From an uncultured Oscillospiraceae bacterium (GTDB taxonomy: Bacteria; Bacillota; Clostridia; Oscillospirales; Oscillospiraceae), in the NCBI GenBank assembly GCA_910578505.1, contig CAJTPV010000010.1, forward strand, positions 19,754 to 83,753: 64,000 bases of DNA, in the 5' to 3' direction. The notes under the pieces were generated by a model. That model ran no database searches, had not been told where the DNA came from, and saw only the letters and a list, made by a program, of their open reading frames with translations. Of the stretch, positions 34,761 through 43,701 are shown piece by piece; the stretch's first letter is position 1, and the number at the start of each line of letters is the position of its first letter. The translations under genes were made by a program, and so were the position numbers.

Positions 34761-37700
34761 ATGGACGCGCTGACAATTCGCAGATATAAGGGGTTGAGCA
34801 CCCCCCAGTACCAGCCGGCGGCCCGGGCGGAAAAGCCCGCTGCCGCCAGTGAGAGCCAGAAGGTGACCCGCTCCACGGGCCTTGCCGTCTCGGAGACTCT
34901 GCGGCAGCTCATGGGCAGGGTCAGCCAGATGGAGAGCCACATCCGGGAGAGCCACCGGACGCTTCAGACGGGCGAGACAGTGCTGGACGAGGTGCGCAGC
35001 AGCCTTGAGCGCATCGGGCAGCTGGCGGAGGAGGCCGCAGGCGGCGGAGAGCCCGACCGCGCCGCTCTGCAGGAGGAGGTGGAGCGGCTGCGGGATGAGA
35101 TCGGCAGAATGCTTGACAGCGCCGTCGTCGGGGACACCCACCTGTTTCTGGACGAGGAGGCGGGCATTGCGGACGATCTGGAGGCGCTGCTGCAGGCTGT
35201 CAAGGACGGCGGCCAGGACAAGGAGACGCAGCCGCTCCCCGACTGGCTGGTGAAGGGGATGACCATGGGCGCACCCACCCGCCAGCAGCTGCTGGCCGCT
35301 CTGGGGCTGGGAGAAAACGCCAGCAGTGCGCAGCTGATGGCCGCCATTGCGGACCACCCGCCGGAGAGCAATCCCGCGACGGCCTACCTGGCCGCGCTGT
35401 ATTTGGGCACGGTGATCGCCGGGGGCGACCCCGCCGATGGTCTCGACCCCCAGCTGGCTATGGAGGGCCTCCAGAAGCTGCTGGAGGAGGTGCAGGACGG
35501 CACGCCGCTGGACGAGGCCATTGAACTGCTGACCGACGGGGCCTTCACCAGTCTGGCGGACTTTCAGGCCCAGTTTACCGATGGCACAGCGCCGGGACTG
35601 GAGCAGTTTTTGACAAATCTGCTGCTGGCCAGCGGGGAAGCGCCTGCCCTGCCGGAGTCCCCCGGACTGAATCTGCCCGGCGGACTCGCCGGACTGAAGC
35701 TGGAGCTGATGCTGACGCTTCTGGACGCCCTGCCGGGCGCGGAGAGAGCTGCGGCGGAACCGGCTGCTGCGTCCGGCAGCGGAAGCGCAGCCGTTGGCGC
35801 CACCGGCGCGGAGGGCGCGTCCGCCAACGCCGGGGCCGCCTCGTCCGCCAGCACCTCCGTCCTGCAATTGGGAAATGTCCTGGTCATGGGCCGGGACCTC
35901 TCCGGCGTATCCTTCGATACCTCCACCGGCCTGCTGACCATAGGCGGGACGGCGGACGTGACCATCCGGGGGGCGGGACAGGGCGACCCCGCCATTTTGC
36001 TGACCGGCTCCGGGACGGTGACGCTAAAGGGCGTGCATACGCCGGCATTGACCGTCGGTACCGCTCTGGCCCGTGTTTTTACTGCGGGAGAGACCGTGCT
36101 GCAGGAGGTCCGGCTGCAGCACGGCGCGTCCCTCACGCTGGGCAGCGGCGGACGGCTGGAGATCGGCGTCCTCCACGGCGATCGCTCCAATGCCCTGCAT
36201 CTGACCGGCGGCGCGGTGATCGTGCCGGGGAAAGCGGGCGAGGTGTATGGGACCCTCTCGGTCCCCGTGTTTCTGGACGGGGCCGTATCCCTGGCGGCCC
36301 ACGCCGCCCATGTGAGCAGCGCCAACGGCAAATCCCTGGAGCCCTTTGATATGATCTTGAAAACCCTGCTTCCCGGCTGGGACAGCATCACCTCCCTGAT
36401 GATCGACGGCAAACAGGCCAGAATGTCCCTGCTGGGCGGCGAGACAGCCGACCCCGCCCGGCTCTGGCTGGCTAAGGACGACGGCTCCCACGGCTTCCCG
36501 GTCCACACCGTCGTCATCCGGGGCCGGGACCGCTCTGGGCAGTCCCAGACCCGGTACGCCTTCCTGCGCTGGGACCTGCAGTCGGAGTCCTTCCTGGAAA
36601 CCGGCATGTACCCCAACCCCTTTACCGTCACCGGCGGCCAGGAGTACGTGGACTGGATCTACGATGAGCTGACCCAGACCCTGCGCATCCTGTCCAACCA
36701 GGTGACCGCCGTCTCCGGCGGCATCGGGACGGACGCGGAGCAGGTCCCCTTCAGCGGCAGAATCGCCCTGGCGGACCGCATCGGCGCCATGCGGCTGGAC
36801 CTGAACGGCGTGGTCTGCCGGGTGTCCCGCGGCAGGGCCTTCAGCCTGGGCCGGGAGAACGACGTGACGCTGATTCTGCCCAGCGGCGCGGACAACTTTT
36901 TCCAGAGCGGCGCGGGCTGCGCGGGGATTTCCGTCCGGGAGAGCACCACGCTGTGCATCGGCTGCGCCCCGCCCCGCAGCAGCCGGGACCCCGCCGGGAC
37001 CCTCACCGCCGCCAGCGGCGCAGGCGGCGCGGGTATTGGCCGGGACAGCGGCGGCAGCAAGGACCGCACCAGCCAAATCCTGATCCAGGGCGGCGTGATC
37101 ACCGCCGCCGGGACAGAGGGCGGCGCGGGCATCGGCGCGGGCAAACGGGGCTTTATGGGCGCCATCGTGATTACAGGCGGCATCATCACCGCCACTGGCT
37201 CCGGCGGCGGCGCAGGCATCGGCGGCGCGCTGGGCGCGCCGGCAGGCGATATCAGCATTTCCGGCGGCACGATCACCGCGTCAGCTGTTGGTCACGCCGC
37301 TGCCATCGGCGCGGGGATGCAGGGGGCCAGCGGCGACATCAGCATTTCCGGCAGCGCCCGCATCCTGAAGGCCCTGGGCGGCGACCCCGGCGCGGATATC
37401 GGCGGCAGTCTCTTCGGCGGCTGCGGGAATGTGCGCATATCCGGCGGCGCGGACATCGGCTGCGCCCGGCTCCGGCGGCGGTCCGGCGTGCCCCTGCGGA
37501 TGGGGGAAACCACGGTGACGCTGCCCCAGTTCCGCCTCTCCCCCCGCTCGCTGCGCCTGGACCGTCTGAACGTCCTGACGCGGGAGTACGCCCAGGCCGC
37601 CGTCAAGACCATCGACACGGACCGGCGCTGGATCGACCAGATCCAGTCGGTATACAGCGCGCTGTATACCCAGCTGGAGCAGAGCCGCCTCCTGAATGCC

Positions 37701-37850
37701 AAGCAGTATGTCAATGTGTCCGGCGGCATGGTGCGGGATTCCGGCGCGGCCAGCGCCCTGCTGAAGGATATGCGGGCGTCGATTCCCTCCCAGACCATGT
37801 CTACCTATGGCAAACGGGATATGGACGATGTGCGGCGGCTGCTGTGGTAA
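34761..37850 (+). CDS. Giant flagellin-like protein with beta-solenoid insert
   Basis: 1029 residues; AAAGGAGG fixes the ATG at 34761. Residues 38-130 align well with the flagellin D1 N-terminal helix: GLAVSETLRQLMGRVSQM, LDEVRSSLERIGQLAEEAA, and DRAALQEEVERLRDEIGRM. The last 95 residues resemble the flagellin C-terminal helices (AAVKTIDTDRRWIDQIQSVY, a VRD segment, and a hydrophobic end DVRRLLW). The first 37 residues are Ala/Pro-rich and do not look like a normal D0. Between lie a helical region (130-340), a Ser/Ala/Gly linker, beta-strand-rich sequence, and at about 750-905 four to five GGAGIGxG...ISGGTITA repeats typical of beta-solenoid surface proteins. It may be a filament-decorating or glycan-binding flagellin, or a secreted surface protein. 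No other flagellar genes are in the window. Confidence 0.75.
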   Translation: MDALTIRRYKGLSTPQYQPAARAEKPAAASESQKVTRSTGLAVSETLRQLMGRVSQMESHIRESHRTLQTGETVLDEVRSSLERIGQLAEEAAGGGEPDRAALQEEVERLRDEIGRMLDSAVVGDTHLFLDEEAGIADDLEALLQAVKDGGQDKETQPLPDWLVKGMTMGAPTRQQLLAALGLGENASSAQLMAAIADHPPESNPATAYLAALYLGTVIAGGDPADGLDPQLAMEGLQKLLEEVQDGTPLDEAIELLTDGAFTSLADFQAQFTDGTAPGLEQFLTNLLLASGEAPALPESPGLNLPGGLAGLKLELMLTLLDALPGAERAAAEPAAASGSGSAAVGATGAEGASANAGAASSASTSVLQLGNVLVMGRDLSGVSFDTSTGLLTIGGTADVTIRGAGQGDPAILLTGSGTVTLKGVHTPALTVGTALARVFTAGETVLQEVRLQHGASLTLGSGGRLEIGVLHGDRSNALHLTGGAVIVPGKAGEVYGTLSVPVFLDGAVSLAAHAAHVSSANGKSLEPFDMILKTLLPGWDSITSLMIDGKQARMSLLGGETADPARLWLAKDDGSHGFPVHTVVIRGRDRSGQSQTRYAFLRWDLQSESFLETGMYPNPFTVTGGQEYVDWIYDELTQTLRILSNQVTAVSGGIGTDAEQVPFSGRIALADRIGAMRLDLNGVVCRVSRGRAFSLGRENDVTLILPSGADNFFQSGAGCAGISVRESTTLCIGCAPPRSSRDPAGTLTAASGAGGAGIGRDSGGSKDRTSQILIQGGVITAAGTEGGAGIGAGKRGFMGAIVITGGIITATGSGGGAGIGGALGAPAGDISISGGTITASAVGHAAAIGAGMQGASGDISISGSARILKALGGDPGADIGGSLFGGCGNVRISGGADIGCARLRRRSGVPLRMGETTVTLPQFRLSPRSLRLDRLNVLTREYAQAAVKTIDTDRRWIDQIQSVYSALYTQLEQSRLLNAKQYVNVSGGMVRDSGAASALLKDMRASIPSQTMSTYGKRDMDDVRRLLW

Positions 37851-37884
37851 TGCTTTTCCCTTGCAAAATAAACGTTGGCTAAAC

Positions 37885-37930
37885 AGCAAATCCGGTGCGG
37901 TATCTCTGCGGTACTGCATCGGATTTTGCT
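37885..37930 (+). terminator. Probable terminator after the flagellin-like gene
   Basis: AGCAAATCCGGTGCGGTA pairs with TACTGCATCGGATTTTGCT with a few mismatches, forming a long imperfect stem 34 bases past the stop. No T run follows, so efficiency is uncertain. Confidence 0.55.
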
Positions 37931-37989
37931 ATGTCCAGAAATTTGGCAGTCTGCCTAAAACTCTGCTCAAAAACTTTTGGTTTTGCCCC

Positions 37990-38018
37990 TTGAAAACAGC
38001 AGAATATTCTGCTATAAT
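37990..38018 (+). promoter_or_regulatory. Promoter with palindromic operator in the spacer
   Basis: TTGAAA (37990-37995), 17 bp, TATAAT (38013-38018). A perfect 16-bp palindrome AGCAGAATATTCTGCT (37998-38013) fills the spacer. A repressor bound there would block polymerase, so the M81 peptidase gene is probably regulated. Confidence 0.72.
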
Positions 38019-38076
38019 CTTCAAACTGTTTGTCACGCCCGCCAATTTTCGCTATTTTTTTGAGGAGGCATCCGCT

Positions 38077-39585
38077 ATGAAACGAGTCCTAGTCGCTTCT
38101 ATGCACCATGAGTCCAATTCCTTCAGCCCCATCGTCGCCGGACGGGACGACTTCCATGTCCTCCGCGGCGCGGAGGTTTTCCAGCATCTGTGCCCAAACA
38201 GCTCCCTGACCGGCGTCATCCAGACCCTGCAGGACCAGGGCTATGAGGTGGTCCCCACAGCCTTCGCCTCCGCCGTGCCCAACGGCCAGGTGGACCGGGA
38301 CTTTTATCTGGCGTTGAAGGCCGAAATCCTCCGCTCCGCCAGAGCGGCCCAGGCCGAGGCCCCCATCGACGCCATTACCCTCGCCCTCCACGGCTCCATG
38401 TACATCCAGGGGCTGGGGGACGCAGAGGGGTACCTGCTGGAGGAGCTACGGGAAATCTTCCCCGAAATCCCCCTCTTCTGCGCCCTGGATATGCACACCA
38501 CCATGACCCAGCGGATGCACGACAACTGCGACGGCTTTGTGGGCTACAAATGCGCGCCCCACACAGACCAGCTTGAGACCGGCGTCCACGCCGCCCGCAT
38601 GACCATCGCCGCCCTGGAAAACGGCGTCAAGGCCGCTTCGGCCTGGGTCAGGATTCCGCTGCTGATTGCCGGGGAGCAGTCCTCCACCACCGTGCAGCCC
38701 ATGATCGACCTCATCAACGCCCTCCGGGAGACGGAAAAGCAGCCCGGCATCCTGGCCTGCTCCTACCTGATGGGCTTCCCCTGGTGCGATAACGAGGACA
38801 GCTCCGCCGCCGTCTATGTGACTGCGGACAATCAGGCGCTGGCGGACCGGGAGGCCCTGCGTCTGGCGGAGCTGCTGTGGAGCAGAAAGGACGATTTCTG
38901 CTTCCAGACGGAGACATACCCCCAGCAGGAGGCGCTGGATGTGGCTTTCCGGGCCGTCCAGGAGGGGCAGGCCCGCCCCATCTACCTCTCTGACTCCGGC
39001 GACAACCCCACCGCCGGCTCCTCCTCCGACTGCACGGGCTTCCTGCGGCTGCTGATGGAGGACCAGCGCACCCAGGGGCTGCGGGTCCTCTTCGGCGGCA
39101 TCTACGACCCGGAGGCCGTCCGGGCCTGCCGGGGCAAGGTGGGGCAGGAGATCACCCTCACCTTCGGCGCTTCCTTTGACACAGTTACCTCCCAGCCCAT
39201 CACCGCCGCCGGCACGGTGGAGGCATTTATTGAGGATTGGGACGGCTCCCCGCTGAAAACCAGTCTGGCCCTGTTCCGCTCCTGCGGGGTAGACATCGTG
39301 CTGGCGGAGACCCATATCGGCTACACAGACCCGGAGGTCTTCTCGGACCTGGGCCGGGACCCGCGGGAGGCGGACATCGTCGTCTGCAAGCTGGGGTACC
39401 TCACCGCCGCCCAGGCCGCCGTGGCCGCCAGGAGCATCATGGCTCTGTCCAAGGGCAGCACCAATGAGGACCTGAAGGACCTGCGCTATGTCAAGGTGCC
39501 CCGGCCCCTCTTCCCCCTGGACAGCCGTTTTCCCTACGCGCCGCGGGAATACCTGACGGGCAGAGGCGGCCGCTGCGCCCGGTGA
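38077..39585 (+). CDS. M81-family metallopeptidase (MlrC-like)
   Basis: 502 residues, full length for the family. Named after microcystinase C (MlrC), but in gut Firmicutes the substrate is unknown. The N-terminus ASMHHESNSFSPIVAGRDDF carries the family's conserved His/Glu pair. Other conserved blocks are LALHGSMYIQGLGDAEGYLLEE, CALDMHTTMT with Asp/His, YKCAPHTDQLETG, and SDSGDNPTAGSSSDCTGFLR. No signal peptide, so cytoplasmic. GAGGAGG precedes the ATG. Monocistronic, under a promoter with a palindrome in its spacer. Confidence 0.9.
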   Translation: MKRVLVASMHHESNSFSPIVAGRDDFHVLRGAEVFQHLCPNSSLTGVIQTLQDQGYEVVPTAFASAVPNGQVDRDFYLALKAEILRSARAAQAEAPIDAITLALHGSMYIQGLGDAEGYLLEELREIFPEIPLFCALDMHTTMTQRMHDNCDGFVGYKCAPHTDQLETGVHAARMTIAALENGVKAASAWVRIPLLIAGEQSSTTVQPMIDLINALRETEKQPGILACSYLMGFPWCDNEDSSAAVYVTADNQALADREALRLAELLWSRKDDFCFQTETYPQQEALDVAFRAVQEGQARPIYLSDSGDNPTAGSSSDCTGFLRLLMEDQRTQGLRVLFGGIYDPEAVRACRGKVGQEITLTFGASFDTVTSQPITAAGTVEAFIEDWDGSPLKTSLALFRSCGVDIVLAETHIGYTDPEVFSDLGRDPREADIVVCKLGYLTAAQAAVAARSIMALSKGSTNEDLKDLRYVKVPRPLFPLDSRFPYAPREYLTGRGGRCAR

Positions 39586-39651
39586 TTGCCCAAAGAAAGC
39601 GATACCGACAAAAACAGTATAAAAGCACTTAAAAATAGTAGAATCGCGTAC

Positions 39652-39680
39652 TTTACAAAGTATTTGGAACATGATATACT
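39652..39680 (+). promoter_or_regulatory. birA promoter
   Basis: TTTACA (39652-39657), 17 bp, TATACT (39675-39680), 32 bases before the birA start. Confidence 0.75.
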
Positions 39681-39712
39681 ACCCCTATATTCTATAAGGG
39701 AGGATAGAGGCC

Positions 39713-40705
39713 ATGGGTAGAGAACGTGTTTACCAGCTGCTCCAGGAGAGGCGGGGAAAGTTTTTTTCCGGTCAGGAGATCAGCAAGCGCCTGGGCGTCA
39801 GCCGCGCCGCCGTGTGGAAATCTATCGACCGCCTGCGGCGGGACGGCTATATCATTGACGCCCGTACCGGCTTGGGCTACCGCCTCTCCGCCGCACCGGA
39901 CGTGCTGGTGGAGCGGGAAGTTCGCCACTTTATGCGTCAGGACACCGTCTGCCCGGAGCTGCGGTGCCTGGAGGAGGTGGATTCCACAAACTCCTATTTG
40001 AAGCGGGAGGCGCTGCAGGGCGCGCCCCACAGGACCGCCGTCACCGCCAACTGCCAGACCGCCGGGCGGGGCCGCCGGGAGCGGGGCTTTGTCTCGCCGG
40101 CGGGGAAGGGCGTCTATCTCTCCGTGCTGCTGCGGCCCCATCTGCCGCCCCAGTCTCTGCTGGGAGCCACCGGCATGGCCGCTGTGGCGGTGTGCAACGC
40201 CGTGGAGCGTACGGCGGGGGTCCGGCCGGGGATCAAGTGGACCAACGACCTGGTCCTCAACGGCAAAAAGCTGTGCGGCATTCTGACGGAGCTGTCCGTG
40301 GAGGGGGAGACCGGCATGGCGGAATCTCTGATTATCGGCGCGGGGGTCAATGTGAGCCAGGAGCCGGAGGACTTCGGCCCGGAGGTGGCGGAGATTGCCA
40401 CGTCCCTGGCCCAGGAGGGCTACCAGGTGTCCCTGGCCGCCCTGGCCGCTGCGATGATTGAGGAGCTGTATGAGCTGGGGGACGCTTTGGGCGGCGACAT
40501 CAGCCGGTGGGTGGATGCCTACCGGCGGGACTGCGTCACCCTGGGCAAGCAGGTGCGGCTTATGTGGACCGATGAGCAGGAGGAGGCCGCGGCGCTGGAT
40601 GTGGACGGCCAGTTCGGCCTGATCGTGCAGCTGCGGGACGGCTCCCGGCGCACGGTGCGCACGGGCGAGGTGTCCGTGCGGGGTATGTACGGGTACCTTG
40701 ACTAA
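39713..40705 (+). CDS. birA: Biotin-protein ligase / biotin operon repressor
   Basis: 330 residues, the two-domain form. The N-terminal winged helix (residues 1-65: KRLGVSRAAVWKSIDRLRRDGYIIDA) binds the biotin operator. The catalytic domain has EEVDSTNSYLK, CQTAGRGRRERGFVSPAGKGVYLS (adenylate-binding GRGRRGR-like loop), IKWTNDLVLNGKKLCGIL and a C-terminal SH3-like domain. It activates biotin and loads it on carboxylase carriers. The adjacent chromate-type transporters begin 46 bases later and could share its transcript. Confidence 0.95.
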   Translation: MGRERVYQLLQERRGKFFSGQEISKRLGVSRAAVWKSIDRLRRDGYIIDARTGLGYRLSAAPDVLVEREVRHFMRQDTVCPELRCLEEVDSTNSYLKREALQGAPHRTAVTANCQTAGRGRRERGFVSPAGKGVYLSVLLRPHLPPQSLLGATGMAAVAVCNAVERTAGVRPGIKWTNDLVLNGKKLCGILTELSVEGETGMAESLIIGAGVNVSQEPEDFGPEVAEIATSLAQEGYQVSLAALAAAMIEELYELGDALGGDISRWVDAYRRDCVTLGKQVRLMWTDEQEEAAALDVDGQFGLIVQLRDGSRRTVRTGEVSVRGMYGYLD

Positions 40706-40751
40706 CGATCTACCGTACACATTACTACAAACAACAAGGGGTCATTTAGGT

Positions 40752-41282
40752 ATGAATATCCTGGTGGATCTGTTCGTCACCTTTGCGAAGGTGGGCGTTA
40801 TGACATTCGGCGGCGGCTATGCCATGCTGCCGATCCTGCAGCGGGAGGTGGTGGACAACAAGGGCTGGGCCACGGAGGAGGAGCTGATGGACTATTTCGC
40901 CATCGGCCAGTGTACGCCGGGCATCATCGCCGTCAATACCGCCACCTTTATCGGGCAGAAATGCAGGGGGACCATCGGCGGCATCCTGGCCACGCTGGGC
41001 GTCGTGTTCCCCTCCCTGATCATCATCTCCCTGCTGGCGGGGGTCATCACGGCGTTCTCCCACCTGGCCTGGGTGCGGCACGCCTTCGGCGGGATCCGCA
41101 TCTGCGTGTGCGTGCTGATTCTCAACGCGGTGGTGAAGCTCTACAAAAAGGCTGTGGTGGACAAAGCCACCCTGGCCATTTTCGTGGTGGTGGCGCTGGG
41201 CAGCTACTTCAGCGCCCTCAGTCCGGTGGTCTTTGTGCTGCTGGCCGCTGCTATGGGCATTGCGCTGCAGGTAAGGAGGTGA
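40752..41282 (+). CDS. Chromate transporter family protein, first half-size subunit
   Basis: 176 residues. Single-domain CHR protein. The motif FGGGYAMLPILQREVV is the conserved family signature; AIGQCTPGIIAVNTATFIG is the second conserved block. About five hydrophobic segments. In Firmicutes such short CHR proteins work as pairs with opposite membrane orientation; the physiological ion may be sulfate or chromate and is unproven. It precedes its partner by 5 bases. Confidence 0.9.
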   Translation: MNILVDLFVTFAKVGVMTFGGGYAMLPILQREVVDNKGWATEEELMDYFAIGQCTPGIIAVNTATFIGQKCRGTIGGILATLGVVFPSLIIISLLAGVITAFSHLAWVRHAFGGIRICVCVLILNAVVKLYKKAVVDKATLAIFVVVALGSYFSALSPVVFVLLAAAMGIALQVRR

Positions 41283-41287
41283 TAAGG

Positions 41288-41884
41288 ATGCTGTATCTTC
41301 GCCTGTTTTGGGAATTTTTTAAGACCGGACTCTTTGCCGTCGGCGGCGGTATGGCAACCATTCCCTTCCTCTACGACATGGCCGCCGCCACCGGTTGGTT
41401 TACCGGCGACGATGTGGCGAACATGATTGCTGTGGGAGAGTCCACCCCAGGGCCGATCGGCGTCAACATGGCCACCTACGTGGGCTATCTGACCGGGCAG
41501 GGCGAGGGCGGTCTGGCTGGCGCGCTGCTGGGGGCTGTGATCGCCACTGTCGGGCTGGTGACGCCGTCCATCCTTGTGATCTTGATCATCGCCGCGTTCC
41601 TGAAGAGCTTCCGGGACAGCCGGTATGTGCAAAATGCGTTTTATGGCCTGCGGCCCGCCTCGGCGGGGCTGATTTCCGCCGCCGGGCTGAGCGTGGCGAT
41701 ATCCAACCTCTTCTTCCCCGACGTGCTGGCCCAGGGGTTCCAGCTGGCGGCTCTCAACTGGAAGGGCTGGATTCTGGCCGCCGTGCTGTGGGTTTTGACC
41801 AACAAGGTCAAGAAGACGAAAGGACTGCACCCCATCCTGTTCATCCTGGCTGCCGCCGTGGTGGGCGTTTTGTGGAGTATGTAG
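41288..41884 (+). CDS. Chromate transporter family protein, second half-size subunit
   Basis: 198 residues; AAGGAGGTGA before the ATG overlaps the end of the first subunit gene. FAVGGGMATIPFLYDMAAATGWF and AVGESTPGPIGVNMATYVGYL are the family motifs. It differs enough from the first subunit to be a true heteromeric partner. Ends in a strong hairpin terminator. Confidence 0.9.
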   Translation: MLYLRLFWEFFKTGLFAVGGGMATIPFLYDMAAATGWFTGDDVANMIAVGESTPGPIGVNMATYVGYLTGQGEGGLAGALLGAVIATVGLVTPSILVILIIAAFLKSFRDSRYVQNAFYGLRPASAGLISAAGLSVAISNLFFPDVLAQGFQLAALNWKGWILAAVLWVLTNKVKKTKGLHPILFILAAAVVGVLWSM

Positions 41885-41890
41885 CGGCAG

Positions 41891-41939
41891 AAAAACCGCT
41901 CCGAGCGACCTGACAGCAGGCGGCCCGGAGCGGTTTTTT
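41891..41939. terminator. Bidirectional terminator, CHR genes / cysK
   Basis: AAAAACCGCTCCG pairs with CGGAGCGGTTTTT over a 22-base loop. T runs are present on both strands, so it serves the rightward transporters and leftward cysK. Confidence 0.85.
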
Positions 41940-42025
41940 ATTTGCCGTGGCTTGCAGCCATATAATGGGGAGCATACTCGCAAGGAATCTCCCTCTCGTT
42001 GCCAGAGGCCCGCCCCCGCTCTGCG

Positions 42026-42958
42026 TCAGTCGCTGAACAGCGGCGTGGAGAGATAGCGGTCGCCGGTATCCGGCAGCAGGGCCACGATGGTCCTGCCCTT
42101 GTTCTCCGGCCTCTTCGCCAGCTGGAGGGCGGCCCAGACAGCCGCGCCGGAGGATATGCCGGCCAATATGCCCTCCGAACGCCCCAGGCGCTTCCCGGCG
42201 GCAAAGGCGTCCTCATTCTCCACGGTGATGACCTCATCATAGACCGATGTGTTCAGCACCCCCGGCACAAACCCGGCTCCAATGCCCTGGATCTTGTGGG
42301 CGCCGGCAATCCCCCTGCTCAGCACCGGGGAGGAGGCCGGTTCCACGGCCACCACCTTTACGCCGGGATTTTGGCTCTTCAAATACTCGCCCACACCGGT
42401 CAGCGTGCCGCCGGTGCCCACGCCGGCCACAAAGATGTCCACCGCGCCGTCCGTGTCCGCCCAGATTTCGGGGCCGGTGGTCTCCCTGTGGACCGCGGGA
42501 TTGGCGGGATTGACAAATTGACCGGGAATAAAGCTGTTGGGCGTCTGCGCCGCCAGCTCATCCGCCTTGGCGATGGCCCCCGTCATCCCCTTGGCTCCGT
42601 CGGTCAGCACCAGCTCAGCGCCGTAAGCCTTCATCAGCTGCCGCCGCTCCACGCTCATGGTCTCCGGCATGACGATGATGATCCGATAGCCCTTTGCCGC
42701 CGCCACGGAGGCCAGGCCGATGCCCGTGTTGCCGGAGGTAGGCTCTATGATGACGGAACCGGGCTTCAGCAGCCCCTTTTTCTCCGCGTCGTCAATCATG
42801 GCCTTGGCGATGCGGTCCTTCACGCTGCCGGCGGGGTTGAAGTATTCCAGCTTCGCCAGGACCCTGGCCTCCAGGCCGTCCTCCTGCTCCATATGGGTCA
42901 GCTCCAGCAGCGGGGTTTTTCCGATCAATTGGTCGGCGGATGTATAGATGTTGCTCAC
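42026..42958 (-). CDS. cysK: Cysteine synthase A (O-acetylserine sulfhydrylase)
   Basis: 310 residues. PLP enzyme that makes cysteine from O-acetylserine and sulfide. PLP-binding Lys in FNPAGSVKDRIAKAM, phosphate loop EPTSGNTGIGLA, and GVGTGGTLTGVGEYLK. The GTG at 42958 is chosen because CAGGAGG stands 8 bases upstream; a TTG seven codons earlier would overlap that site. It has a perfect-consensus promoter with a 5' leader of about 70 bases. Confidence 0.95.
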   Translation of the reverse strand: MSNIYTSADQLIGKTPLLELTHMEQEDGLEARVLAKLEYFNPAGSVKDRIAKAMIDDAEKKGLLKPGSVIIEPTSGNTGIGLASVAAAKGYRIIIVMPETMSVERRQLMKAYGAELVLTDGAKGMTGAIAKADELAAQTPNSFIPGQFVNPANPAVHRETTGPEIWADTDGAVDIFVAGVGTGGTLTGVGEYLKSQNPGVKVVAVEPASSPVLSRGIAGAHKIQGIGAGFVPGVLNTSVYDEVITVENEDAFAAGKRLGRSEGILAGISSGAAVWAALQLAKRPENKGRTIVALLPDTGDRYLSTPLFSD

Positions 42959-43035
42959 GGGAATGTCCTCCTGTTCCAAAGATATTGGCTCGTCTAATTT
43001 ACATATGTTTTCTGTGGGTTAATTGGTATATTCGT

Positions 43036-43064
43036 ATTATAGAGGTTTGCCTCCCCGCTGTCAA
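43036..43064 (-). promoter_or_regulatory. Perfect-consensus cysK promoter
   Basis: Reading leftward, TTGACA (43064-43059), 17 bp, TATAAT (43041-43036). The 310-base gap between cysK and ylxM holds this promoter and the ylxM promoter. Between them I see only a short GGCGC/GCGCC hairpin near 43113. No riboswitch or T-box is recognisable. Confidence 0.87.
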
Positions 43065-43186
43065 CGGCGTTTTTCACAAATTCTGCCTGCGGCGTCCCGC
43101 TAAAGTTGTTGACCGGCGCTTTCGCGCCGCGCGCACCGTCTCCGCAGCTCCGCTGAAAAAATTTTAAAAATCCGCCGTTTTCCCTC

Positions 43187-43215
43187 TTGACTTTTGGGAA
43201 AAAGTCGGGTATCAT
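43187..43215 (+). promoter_or_regulatory. ylxM-ffh promoter
   Basis: TTGACT (43187-43192), 17 bp, TATCAT (43210-43215), 53 bases before the ylxM start. Confidence 0.6.
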
Positions 43216-43268
43216 AATTCTTGTTTGTAAAGTCCAAACGCTTTACACAGAGAAAGGGGCGGCTGACC

Positions 43269-43634
43269 GTGAAAAACCAAACCTACCGCATGACCATGCT
43301 GTTTGATTTTTACGGGGAGCTTCTGACAGACCGGCAGAGGGAGTTCTTTGACCTCTACTACAACGAGGACCTGAGCCTGTCGGAAATCGCCGAGAACAGC
43401 GGCATCAGCCGCCAGGGCGTACGGGATGTGATCGTCCGGGCCGAGGCTGTCATGCAGGAAGTGGAGGACAAAACCGGCCTCATCCGCCGCTATACCCAGA
43501 TGCAGACCCACATCAATACAATTGTAAACGCCGCGGCTGAAATCAAAACCATCAATTACCGCCAGTATGAGGACCCCCGCGTGGATTTTCTGGCGGATTC
43601 CATTGCCAGGGCCGCCCAGGCTCTGAAGGAGTAG
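43269..43634 (+). CDS. ylxM: YlxM, SRP-associated HTH protein
   Basis: 121 residues, GTG start after AAAGGGGCGG. The sigma-70 region 4-like HTH is LTDRQREFFDLYYNEDLSLSEIAENSGISRQGVRDVIVRAE. YlxM binds and stimulates the SRP GTPase Ffh in Streptococcus and is nearly always encoded just before ffh, as here (67 bases). Confidence 0.92.
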   Translation: MKNQTYRMTMLFDFYGELLTDRQREFFDLYYNEDLSLSEIAENSGISRQGVRDVIVRAEAVMQEVEDKTGLIRRYTQMQTHINTIVNAAAEIKTINYRQYEDPRVDFLADSIARAAQALKE

Positions 43635-43701
43635 TCCGGCGGCGCCCGGCAGAAAAAGAGCGCTGTATGTAGGAGAATCGTATTAAAGAGGAGTTTTCGC
43701 A

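Noticed and set aside
37000..37480. GC-rich repeats that could be taken for a CRISPR or tandem DNA repeat
   Set aside because: The periodicity is at the protein level (GGAGIGxG solenoid repeats) with varied DNA; no constant repeat and unique spacer pattern is present.
42959..43268. T-box or cysteine-responsive riboswitch upstream of cysK
   Set aside because: The leader after the promoter is only about 70 bases and shows no T-box sequence or terminator/antiterminator pair.
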